Source: Candidatus Bathyarchaeota archaeon
GTDB lineage: Archaea > Thermoproteota > Bathyarchaeia > TCS64
NCBI GenBank assembly: GCA_030669135.1
Contig: DAOVEE010000110.1
Span: 1 to 6,336, forward strand
Direction of reading: 5' to 3'
DNA length: 6,336 nt
Position numbers and translations under genes: made by a program. This document shows, in pieces, positions 1 to 5,372 of the stretch (its first letter is position 1; every line of letters starts with the position of its first letter). Under the pieces are notes generated by a model. That model was not told the DNA's origin and ran no database searches. It saw nothing but the letters and a program-made list of their open reading frames with translations.

Positions 1-1
1 C

Positions 2-793
2 CAGGCGGAGTTCATCAACGCCGTGCCCGACGGCAGGTTCCCGGCGGGAGACCCTGAGCCCAACGCCGAGACGCTGAGGCGGCTAGGCGGCTACATGAGG
101 GCCCGCGGCATTCCCGTCGGGTTCGGGTTCGACGGGGACGGAGACAGGATGATGCCCGTGGGCCCCGATGGAGCCATGGTGAGCCCGGATAGGGTGCTGG
201 CTGCCTACGCCGGGTACGCCGTGGAGAGGAGCGGCGGAGGCGTCGTGGTCACCCACGTGGGGGCGTCCATGAGCGTCGACGACGTGGTTACAGCTGCGGG
301 AGGCAGGGTGGTTCGGACCCCCGTGGGGGACGCCTTCGTCACCGAGGCCATGATGGAGCACGGGGCAGTCTTCGGCGGCGAGCCGGTGGGCGCCTGGGTG
401 ATCCCTGAGGTACACATGTGCCCCGACGGCGTACTGTCGGCGCTGAAGCTCCTTGAGGCGCTGGGGGAGACGGAGACGACGCTGGAGGAGTTCGTCGGGC
501 GGGCGCCGACTTACCCCCTCGGGAGGACCAAGCTGGAGTGCCCCAACAACCTGAAACAGGAGGCGATGAAGGCCGTGTCCGAGGGATACATGGACAGCTT
601 CAAGGGAGTGAAGAATGTCAGCACCGTTGACGGCGTCAGGCTTGAGGTGGAGGAGGGATGGGTCCTCGTCAGGCCGTCGGGGACAGAGCCCCTCATAAGG
701 GTGACCGTGGAAGGTAGAAGCAGGGAAGACGTGGAGGCCCTGATGCTACGGGCTGAGGACATGGTGAAGAAGGTGTTAGGTGGTTTGAAGTGA
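2..793 (+). CDS. Phosphohexomutase (GlmM/ManB type), C-terminal part
   Basis: Partial gene; the reading frame is open from base 2 and the N-terminal half, including the catalytic phosphoserine loop, lies left of the window. About 263 residues are visible. The metal-binding loop DGDGDR (bases 131-148) is intact. A sugar-recognition loop reads GGEPVG, where the family usually has GGE(E/P)SG, so Val replaces Ser. The C-terminal phosphate-binding loop RPSGTEPLIRV is present near the end. The alpha-D-phosphohexomutase family interconverts hexose 6- and 1-phosphates (Glc, Man or GlcN) in the cytoplasm. The stop TGA overlaps the GTG start of the downstream GlmU-like gene by 4 bases, so the two are translationally coupled, which favours a glucosamine-phosphate or glucose-phosphate mutase feeding nucleotide-sugar synthesis. 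The family is sure; the exact substrate is inferred from the neighbour. Confidence 0.93.
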   Translation, partial: QAEFINAVPDGRFPAGDPEPNAETLRRLGGYMRARGIPVGFGFDGDGDRMMPVGPDGAMVSPDRVLAAYAGYAVERSGGGVVVTHVGASMSVDDVVTAAGGRVVRTPVGDAFVTEAMMEHGAVFGGEPVGAWVIPEVHMCPDGVLSALKLLEALGETETTLEEFVGRAPTYPLGRTKLECPNNLKQEAMKAVSEGYMDSFKGVKNVSTVDGVRLEVEEGWVLVRPSGTEPLIRVTVEGRSREDVEALMLRAEDMVKKVLGGLK

Positions 794-2058
794 AGGCCGT
801 GATACTCGCGGCGGGGAAGGGCACGAGGCTCAGGCCCCTGACGGATGGGTGCCCAAAGCCCCTGCTGCTGGTCGGCGGGAGGCCGCTCCTGGAGTGGCTC
901 ATACTCAGGGTCAGGGAGGCGGGCATAGAGGACATCCTCGTAGTGACCAACTATTTGGAGGACATGATCAAGGAACGGTTCGGGGACGGCTCCGGTCTGG
1001 GGGTCAACATCAGCTACGTCACCCAGAGGGAGACCCTGGGCACAGCCGACGCGTTCAACTCGGCCGTCGAGTGGGTCGGGACGGAAAGCTTCATGGGGCT
1101 CTACGGCGACCATTTCGTCTCAGAGGGCATCCTGAGGGGGCTACGGGACGGCCACGTGGAGGGCGAGGTCACGGTCACCGGGCTCAGGGTGGAGGACCCG
1201 AGCCAGTACGGCGCCTTCAAGCTCTACGGCGACGTCGTCACCGGGGTGGTGGAGAAGCCGCCCAGGGGAACAGAGCCCAGCAAATACGCCAACGTGGGCA
1301 TCTACGTGTTCCCGGCGAAGGTCTTCAGCTACATCGCCGAGACCAAGAAGAGCAGCCGAGGCGAGCACGAGATCACGGACACCATGCAGCTCATGATCGA
1401 CGACGGCGTGACCCTCCACATGCACGAGATACACGAAGGCGACTGGCTGGACATAGGGCTCCCATGGACCCTGCTGGAGGCCAACAGGCGAGCCATGGCG
1501 GATCTAGAGACCAAGGTAGAGGGCATCGTCGAGAACGGGGTCCACATGAACGGCTCCGTGTGGGTCAAGAAGGATGCCCGGGTGCGTTCCGGGGCGTACA
1601 TCGAGGGCCCGGTGATCATCGGGGAGGGCGGCGACGTGGGACCCAACTGCTACATCCGGGAGGGCACCTGCCTGGGCAGAGGCGTCCGGATAGGCAACGG
1701 CTGCGAGATAAAGAACAGCATAATAATGGAGGGAACCCACGCGGCCCACCTGAGCTACATAGGGGACAGCCTGATAGGCGCCAACTGCAACCTGGGCGCG
1801 GGCACCATAACGGCCAACCTCCGCTTCGACGAATCCGACATCGAGGTCACCGTGAAGGGGGAGAGGATGAGCAGCGGCCGACGAAAGCTGGGCGTCATCA
1901 TGGGGCACGGCGTCCAGACGGGCGTCAATGTATCCATCCACCCCGGCGTGGTCATCGGCAGCGGCAGTTGGATAGCGCCGGGGATCACTGTCCAGAGAGA
2001 CGTCAAGGGCGGCGTCATAGTGTACAAGATGCCGAAGTATGAGGAGAGGCCACGCTAG
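790..2058 (+). CDS. GlmU-like sugar-1-phosphate nucleotidyltransferase / N-acetyltransferase
   Basis: Complete 422-aa protein of two domains, the usual archaeal GlmU-like size. Residues 1-235 are a nucleotidyltransferase with the signature LAAGKGTRLRPLT and PKPLL (residues 6-26), the site for the nucleotide triphosphate and metal; YGDH (105-108) provides the metal-binding Asp. Residues 245-412 are hexapeptide repeats of a left-handed beta-helix. HLSYIGDSLIG (320-330) followed by GANCNLGAGTITANLRFD (330-347) matches the GlmU acetyltransferase core, with His320 at the place of the bacterial catalytic His. It most likely acetylates GlcN-1-P and transfers UMP to form UDP-GlcNAc; the related Sulfolobus ST0452 enzyme also uses dTTP and other sugar phosphates, so specificity may be broad. 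The GTG start overlaps the mutase stop (GTGA) and has AGGTGG six bases upstream. The protein is cytoplasmic. Confidence 0.9.
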   Translation: MKAVILAAGKGTRLRPLTDGCPKPLLLVGGRPLLEWLILRVREAGIEDILVVTNYLEDMIKERFGDGSGLGVNISYVTQRETLGTADAFNSAVEWVGTESFMGLYGDHFVSEGILRGLRDGHVEGEVTVTGLRVEDPSQYGAFKLYGDVVTGVVEKPPRGTEPSKYANVGIYVFPAKVFSYIAETKKSSRGEHEITDTMQLMIDDGVTLHMHEIHEGDWLDIGLPWTLLEANRRAMADLETKVEGIVENGVHMNGSVWVKKDARVRSGAYIEGPVIIGEGGDVGPNCYIREGTCLGRGVRIGNGCEIKNSIIMEGTHAAHLSYIGDSLIGANCNLGAGTITANLRFDESDIEVTVKGERMSSGRRKLGVIMGHGVQTGVNVSIHPGVVIGSGSWIAPGITVQRDVKGGVIVYKMPKYEERPR

Positions 2059-2070
2059 GCGCCCCACCAC

Positions 2071-2080
2071 ATTTATTACC
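2071..2080 (+). promoter_or_regulatory. TATA box for the DUF2095-like gene
   Basis: The AT-rich stretch ATTTATTACC stands out in a GC-rich gap. Its centre lies about 30 nt before the ATG at 2106, so transcription would start only a few bases before the start codon. There is no Shine-Dalgarno sequence in the short leader, which fits a leaderless or near-leaderless archaeal mRNA. This suggests the small gene has its own promoter despite lying only 47 bp behind the GlmU-like gene. Confidence 0.6.
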
Positions 2081-2105
2081 CTCCGCACCGGAATTCAGAC
2101 CGGAA

Positions 2106-2423
2106 ATGGAGCGCGACGAGTTCAAGAAACGGTTCCCAACCCTCGCCAAGGAGATGGAGGAAGGCAAAGGTAAGGCAGACCTCGAGTTCGAGGTAAAGCC
2201 GCCCAAGCCCCAGCGCAAGTTCGCGGGCTACGATCCCGATGTCGTCGACTTCATCAGGCGGTGCAGCGGCGAGGAGGAGGCCCTCGAGATCATCGGGTAC
2301 ATCAGGGGCAGGGAGGAGATTACCGTCGAGGAGGCCGAGCGGCTGTGCAGGCAGCTGGAGGAGGAGGGCCTCAGGAGCTTCGGCCCCAAGAAGAAGTCAG
2401 GCCACTACGAGCGCGAGGGCTAG
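2106..2423 (+). CDS. Small conserved archaeal protein, DUF2095-like
   Basis: 105-aa soluble, highly charged protein with no signal peptide or membrane segment. The N-terminus (EFKKRFPTLAKEMEEGKG) is a charged helix, followed by a basic Pro/Lys linker at about residues 30-40. A helical core from 41 to 95 contains GYDPDVVDFIRRC, EALEIIGYI and EGLRSFGPKK. This order (an 'FPxLAKE' head, 'GYxPxVxDFIRRC', then 'LxxxGLRSFG' near the end) is what I recall for the archaeal DUF2095 family, but the assignment is from memory, not a search. The core resembles a winged-helix or small helical binding domain, but no function is known to me. The ATG at 2106 is chosen because it sits just after the promoter and begins the conserved head. 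No link to sugar metabolism is evident beyond position. Confidence 0.8.
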   Translation: MERDEFKKRFPTLAKEMEEGKGKADLEFEVKPPKPQRKFAGYDPDVVDFIRRCSGEEEALEIIGYIRGREEITVEEAERLCRQLEEEGLRSFGPKKKSGHYEREG

Positions 2424-2502
2424 CTCTTCACCATGGGTGGCAGCCACTCCCCGGCACAGCACAAGATTCTTAAATCCATCCGGGACATCCCCAAAAAACT
2501 AA

Positions 2503-2522
2503 TTTCATGTAACAGGGAACAA
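2503..2522. repeat. Left arm of a 20-bp imperfect inverted repeat
   Basis: This arm pairs with 2550-2569 on the opposite strand at 17 of 20 positions, including an unbroken 9-base match (CATGTAACA against TGTTACATG), with 27 bp between the arms. It lies in the gap between converging genes. It may form a hairpin in transcripts from either side, or be an operator or a remnant of a small element. Confidence 0.7.
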
Positions 2523-2549
2523 AACACTCCATTACAGCCCTAAAAAACG

Positions 2550-2569
2550 TTATTCCATGTTACATGTAA
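2550..2569. repeat. Right arm of the inverted repeat, containing palindrome TTACATGTAA
   Basis: Partner of 2503-2522. It also holds the perfect 10-bp palindrome TTACATGTAA at 2560-2569, only 14 bp beyond the oxidoreductase stop codon, directly next to an A6 run (T6 on the minus strand). Confidence 0.7.
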
Positions 2570-2582
2570 TAAAAAAGGAAAG

Positions 2583-4451
2583 TTAACGGAGCTTGGACAT
2601 GCTCTTCTCCAAGAACCCAAGGTCGAGCTTCTTCAGGGTCTCCTTCGTCGGGATGCCCCTCTCGTCCCAGCCAAGGGTCTCGAAGTATGTCTGCAGCTTC
2701 GTGTTCACGAGTTCCCGGTCTGTAGTCTTGCCCTTGTAGGGGCCGCTGGGCAGCGGCTCGTAGAACCGTGGCGGGTTGTCGTCGTCCTTCACGGGCTCCC
2801 ACTCTAGGTCGGGGCCTCCCATCATGAGGAACGCCTTCTGAAGCGTGACGATCCTGGGGCCGGTCACCGTACGCCAGCTCTCAAGGGTTATAGGGAAGCC
2901 CGTGATGGCTTTGGCGAAGTCGAAGACCAGGCTCTGGGGCACCCCGTAGTACGTGAAGTTACAGAACACCGCCGAGTCGGTGAACACGGAGCCGCTCATG
3001 TCGCTGTAGCCGTCCACCGCGACGCTGGTGTGGTCGCCTCCCTGTACGCTGGCGGCGTAGCTGATGTCGTGGGTGTAGTCGACGTCGCTACGGGTGCCAT
3101 GGGCGCCGATCTCGATGCCCTTGACGTGCACAGCATACTTGAGCGTCTCCTCCGGCTTGAGTCCCTTCATCTCAGCGATCTTGAGGGCGGCCCTGTAGGT
3201 GCCCTCGGCGAGCACGTCGCCGATCTTCTCGCGGTAGGCCATCATGTGCAGTATCCTGTCGAAGGTTTCCGGGTCGCCCCACTTGGGCTTGAACCCGAAG
3301 TCGCTGTCCTTGAGGATGCCGCGCTGGTGGAGCTCGACGGCGTAGCCCGCCGTGTTGGGGCCGTTGATGCCGCTGTGCCCCAGCTTGTCGGCGAGGGTCG
3401 CGAGATGTATGTTGGCCTCGGGGTCGTAGATGCCGAAGTTGGTTCCGCAGTATGCCTGAAGCTCGTAGTCGGGCATGTCGGTGATGTCGCCCTTCCACTT
3501 GCCTGTCTTGATGCAGCTGATCTTCATGCAGTTGGTGGTGCAGTTGAAGTCGGCCCACTTCTTCTTGACCCAGTACCTGTGCTCGAACATGGGGCCTGCG
3601 TAGCTCTTCTCGTCGTGCCACTCCTCTTGCCAGTTCCTAATGGGTTCCGAGCTGGTCTCGGCGCCTACGCTGTAGCCCGCGTAGCCGGTGCCTTCACGCC
3701 TGAACTGGCTGCGACCTATGAGTATCTGGTGGGTCTTCCTCCAGAGGAGCTTAGCCGACTCGGGGGCGTCCACCTTCGGCAGGCTGCCGCGGCCCTTGGC
3801 GACCACCGCCTTCAGGTTCTTGCTACCCATCAGGGCGCCGTAGCCGCCGTACCCAGCTGCGTGACATAACTTCGTTATCACCGCCGCGTTCCGTACTATG
3901 TTCTCGCCGGCGGGGCCGATGTAGATCATGCCCGGGTCCTTCCAGAGGCCGACGTTGGGCTTCCTCTTGGTCAGCTCGGCTGTTACCTCTTTGTTGAGTT
4001 TGATGAGAGTCTTCTCTCCGTTCAGCCCCCATAGGTGGCCTGCGTCCCTAAGTTCGGCGCCGTCGTCCGTGATAAGCAGGTACACCGGCTTGTCGGCCTT
4101 GCCTGTGAAGGTGACGCCGTCGTAGCCTGCCTCCTTGATCTCGTTGGCGAACTCGGTGGCCGCCGTGGACCCGACTGTGCCCATGCTCACTGGGCTCTTG
4201 CCGCTGACGCATATCCTTGAGCCAGGGTAGATGCCCGTCATGGGGCCCGTGTAGACCATCAGGGGGCTCTTGGGGTCGAGAGGGTCGAGCTCAGGGTACT
4301 TGTCGCCCACCTTGTCCCAGAGGACCTTGGCCGCGAGGCCGCGGCCCCCGAAGTACTGTTCGAGTACCTTGTCGCTGTACTCGACTTCCTTGATCTTGTC
4401 CTTGGTGAGGTCTACGTCGAGCCACTTGCCCGCGTATCCGCCGGGTGTCAT
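2583..4451 (-). CDS. Tungsten-containing aldehyde:ferredoxin oxidoreductase (AOR family), catalytic subunit
   Basis: 622-aa protein, the usual AOR length. Family marks in order: GGRGLAAKVL (35-44) in the N-terminal tungstopterin domain; GPAGENIVRNAAV (179-191); GYGGYGALMGSKNLKAV (200-216), the classic AOR signature; Cys304, Cys308 and Cys313, then DSAVFC (492-497) with Cys497 as the expected fourth ligand of the [4Fe-4S] cluster near the pterin. The Cys spacing is C-x3-C-x4-C rather than the C-x2-C-x3-C of Pyrococcus AOR. The enzyme would oxidise an aldehyde to an acid, or reduce an acid, at a bis-pterin tungsten centre in the cytoplasm; the substrate cannot be told. The ATG at 4451 is chosen over longer in-frame starts because it has GGAGGT upstream and begins the conserved MTPGGYAGKWLDVDL. 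It overlaps the ferredoxin stop (ATGA), so subunits are made together. No pterin-synthesis gene is in the window. Confidence 0.93.
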   Translation of the reverse strand: MTPGGYAGKWLDVDLTKDKIKEVEYSDKVLEQYFGGRGLAAKVLWDKVGDKYPELDPLDPKSPLMVYTGPMTGIYPGSRICVSGKSPVSMGTVGSTAATEFANEIKEAGYDGVTFTGKADKPVYLLITDDGAELRDAGHLWGLNGEKTLIKLNKEVTAELTKRKPNVGLWKDPGMIYIGPAGENIVRNAAVITKLCHAAGYGGYGALMGSKNLKAVVAKGRGSLPKVDAPESAKLLWRKTHQILIGRSQFRREGTGYAGYSVGAETSSEPIRNWQEEWHDEKSYAGPMFEHRYWVKKKWADFNCTTNCMKISCIKTGKWKGDITDMPDYELQAYCGTNFGIYDPEANIHLATLADKLGHSGINGPNTAGYAVELHQRGILKDSDFGFKPKWGDPETFDRILHMMAYREKIGDVLAEGTYRAALKIAEMKGLKPEETLKYAVHVKGIEIGAHGTRSDVDYTHDISYAASVQGGDHTSVAVDGYSDMSGSVFTDSAVFCNFTYYGVPQSLVFDFAKAITGFPITLESWRTVTGPRIVTLQKAFLMMGGPDLEWEPVKDDDNPPRFYEPLPSGPYKGKTTDRELVNTKLQTYFETLGWDERGIPTKETLKKLDLGFLEKSMSKLR

Positions 4452-4972
4452 TCTATTACCTCCTCTCCCTTCTCGCCGAACATCTTCACCGCCAGGTCGC
4501 GGGCCGTGTCCACGGGGTTCCTGCTGTAGAGCTTCCTGTGGATATTCGGCTCCTCGTTGACGATGGTGAGGGCGTTGTATCCCGCCTCTATGCAGACCTC
4601 CACGCACTTGGGTTCACCGCCGCAAAGGTCACAGATGGTCGCCTTGTTGTCTCCGGGGTGCAGGAAAGGCACGGTGCCGGGGCACGCCGTGATGCAGTCG
4701 CCGCAGCTGGTGCACTTCTCCCTGTCAACGATCACCGCCCCATAGTCGGGGTCCACGCTAAGCGCGTCGACCGGGCATGCACTCACACACGGATAATCCA
4801 TGCACTGGGAGCAGAGGTGAGGCACCTCGACGCCGGGGAACGGCATGAACACACGAACTCTTGAAGCCTCGGGCCACATCCAGCCCTCGTGGTGTATGCT
4901 GCAAGCAAGCTCGCAGCGCCTGCACCCTGAGCAGAGGGAGGGGTCCCGCGCAATCCAAATAGGTTTTACCAA
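4448..4972 (-). CDS. Four-cluster polyferredoxin, electron-transfer subunit of the oxidoreductase
   Basis: 174 aa from the chosen TTG start. Sixteen Cys fall in four sets for four [4Fe-4S] clusters: C14-x2-C17-x2-C20-x3-C24; C54-x2-C57-x4-C62-x3-CP; C87-x2-C90-x2-C93-x3-CP; C114-x2-C117-x5-C123-x3-C127. This is the HycB/PhsB/AorA-type layout. No signal peptide is seen, so it is cytoplasmic. It ends in a Cys-free tail of about 47 residues, possibly for docking. The gene overlaps the oxidoreductase by 4 bases, as in known two-subunit AOR-family enzymes (Aromatoleum AorAB, Pyrococcus WOR5), where the polyferredoxin takes electrons from the tungsten subunit. The start is uncertain: the frame is open up to TTG 5032, but that extension is AT-rich, unlike coding DNA here, and includes the TATA box. 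TTG 4972 gives MVKPIWIARDPSLCSGC and lies about 22 nt from the TATA centre. Confidence 0.9.
   Translation of the reverse strand: MVKPIWIARDPSLCSGCRRCELACSIHHEGWMWPEASRVRVFMPFPGVEVPHLCSQCMDYPCVSACPVDALSVDPDYGAVIVDREKCTSCGDCITACPGTVPFLHPGDNKATICDLCGGEPKCVEVCIEAGYNALTIVNEEPNIHRKLYSRNPVDTARDLAVKMFGEKGEEVIE
4455..4465 (-). promoter_or_regulatory. Strong ribosome binding site of the oxidoreductase gene
   Basis: On the minus strand GAGGAGGTAATAG directly precedes the ATG at 4451. GGAGGT is a full match to the anti-Shine-Dalgarno sequence and lies inside the last ferredoxin codons. It decides the start of the oxidoreductase gene and supports internal, coupled initiation, in contrast to the leaderless-looking first gene of the operon. 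Confidence 0.8.
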
Positions 4973-4984
4973 TGTTTTCCACCA

Positions 4985-5005
4985 GAAGTATATGCATATT
5001 TGTCT
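4985..5005 (-). promoter_or_regulatory. Promoter (BRE/TATA) of the ferredoxin-oxidoreductase operon
   Basis: On the minus strand ACAAAT is followed by ATGCATAT. ACAAAT fits the archaeal BRE pattern of purine-N-W-A-A-W, and the palindrome ATATGCATAT (4990-4999) serves as TATA box. Its centre is about 22 nt before the TTG start at 4972, so the mRNA would be leaderless. A possible weaker alternative, CTTATAG on the minus strand (5010-5004), lies upstream. Confidence 0.6.
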
Positions 5006-5054
5006 TATAGTGATGAATAAAAAGATTCGCAAATCGTGACCAGATTTCGAATTG

Positions 5055-5080
5055 CACCAATATGCATATCGGTTTTGGTG
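5055..5080. promoter_or_regulatory. Possible operator: second ATATGCATAT copy inside CACCAA/TTGGTG
   Basis: The exact 10-bp palindrome of the ferredoxin TATA region recurs at 5060-5069, 70 bp upstream. It lies within the inverted repeat CACCAA (5055-5060) and TTGGTG (5075-5080). On the + strand it is followed after 6 nt by TGGTGG and then a G/A run. The minus-strand copy at 4990-4999 is followed after 5 nt by TGGTGG and AAAA. The two are therefore similar units in opposite orientation. No gene starts downstream on the + strand, so a regulator site or a leftover promoter is more likely than an active promoter. Confidence 0.35.
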
Positions 5081-5085
5081 GTGGG

Positions 5086-5110
5086 AAAAAAAGTAAAAAC
5101 AAGAAAAAGA
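5086..5110 (-). terminator. T-rich terminator behind the fossil gene
   Basis: Directly past the fossil's original stop codon (5113) the minus strand carries T5, T5 and T7 runs in 25 bases. This is a typical archaeal oligo-T terminator. There is no comparable T-rich run between the MscS gene and the fossil, so it probably also ends the MscS transcript, with the fossil serving as its 3' untranslated region. Confidence 0.55.
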
Positions 5111-5112
5111 GG

Positions 5113-5350
5113 TTACTGACGGAATCTCTCCATCAAAGGATCCACGTCGGACAGCCCGAGCCTGTCGAGGGTCTCCTTCTTCGGGATGCCCCGCTCGTCT
5201 CAGCCAAGGGTCTCGAAGTAGACCTGTATCCTGATGTCCACCCGCTCCCTGTCAGTCACCATCCCCTAGTAGGGGCCGCTGGGCAGCGGCTCGTAGAACC
5301 GGGGCGGGTTGTCGTCGTCCTTCAAGGGCTCCCAGGTGACGTCGGCGGGG
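5113..5350 (-). pseudogene. Fossil 3' end of a second aldehyde:ferredoxin oxidoreductase gene
   Basis: About 78 codons that match the last 75-76 codons of the live oxidoreductase in one unbroken frame. WEPLKDDDNPPRFYEPLPS corresponds to WEPVKDDDNPPRFYEPLPS of the live protein. Downstream, YFETLG and DERGIP are kept, and the original TAA stop is at 5113-5115. Two codons are nonsense: TAG at 5266-5268, where the live gene has AAG (Lys), and TGA at 5200-5202, where it has TGG (Trp). Everything upstream, including both metal-centre domains, is missing; homology fades near 5345-5350, just before the MscS stop. It is one codon longer at the C-terminus than the live copy and differs at many residues in its last 50 codons, so the source was a diverged paralogue. 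Bases 5269-5334 are identical to 2736-2801 at 64 of 66 positions. It cannot encode a working enzyme. Confidence 0.88.
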
Positions 5351-5372
5351 ATTTGAAATTTTCGAGGAGCCA

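Larger units (their letters stand above)
2493..2576 (-). terminator. Oligo-T termination region for the oxidoreductase operon
   Basis: On the minus strand, just past the oxidoreductase stop, there are three runs of six T (2576-2571, 2547-2542 and 2498-2493). Repeated T runs are the usual intrinsic termination signal for archaeal RNA polymerase. The inverted repeat between them may add RNA structure. Direction is inferred from T richness on the minus strand. Confidence 0.55.
2424..2582. other. Intergenic gap between converging genes
   Basis: 159 bp without a gene, AT-rich in its right half (about 2491-2582), between the end of the DUF2095-like gene and the end of the oxidoreductase gene. It contains an imperfect inverted repeat and oligo-A/T tracts listed separately. 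A short GTGG-CAG-CCAC element at 2437-2447 is not followed by a T run on the + strand, so a strong terminator for the + strand gene is not evident. Confidence 0.7.
4973..5112. other. Regulatory gap between the oxidoreductase operon and the fossil gene
   Basis: About 140 bp, clearly more AT-rich than the surrounding genes, with no gene I can support. It holds the ferredoxin promoter, two exact ATATGCATAT palindromes (4990-4999 and 5060-5069), a CACCAA/TTGGTG inverted repeat, and T-rich termination runs of the fossil gene side. Confidence 0.75.

Noticed and set aside
849..2042. 397-codon open frame on the + strand in another frame of the GlmU-like gene
   Set aside because: Its translation is an Arg/Gly/His-rich low-complexity string typical of a +2 frame shadow; the GlmU-like frame has all the domain motifs.
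2468..2477. TATA-like TTCTTAAATC on the + strand in the converging gap, possible promoter of a small RNA
   Set aside because: No coding frame or recognisable RNA follows before the oppositely transcribed oxidoreductase, and a single AT-rich match in an AT-rich gap is weak evidence.
3030..3869. Long open frame of 279 codons on the + strand
   Set aside because: It lies antisense within the oxidoreductase gene, whose frame carries clear conserved motifs. Long antisense frames are common in GC-rich genes.
4452..4607. Longer start for the oxidoreductase, adding 52 residues
   Set aside because: The extension overlaps the ferredoxin gene in another frame, is rich in Arg and Gly as expected of out-of-frame reading, and has no family similarity; the ATG at 4451 has a full Shine-Dalgarno.
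5200..5268. Recoding: TAG read as pyrrolysine and TGA as Trp or selenocysteine in the AOR fragment
   Set aside because: TAG ends the GlmU-like and DUF2095-like genes, and TGA ends the mutase, ferredoxin and glycosyltransferase-like genes, in each case where homologues are expected to end. The fragment also lacks the whole catalytic part, so decay is the simpler explanation.
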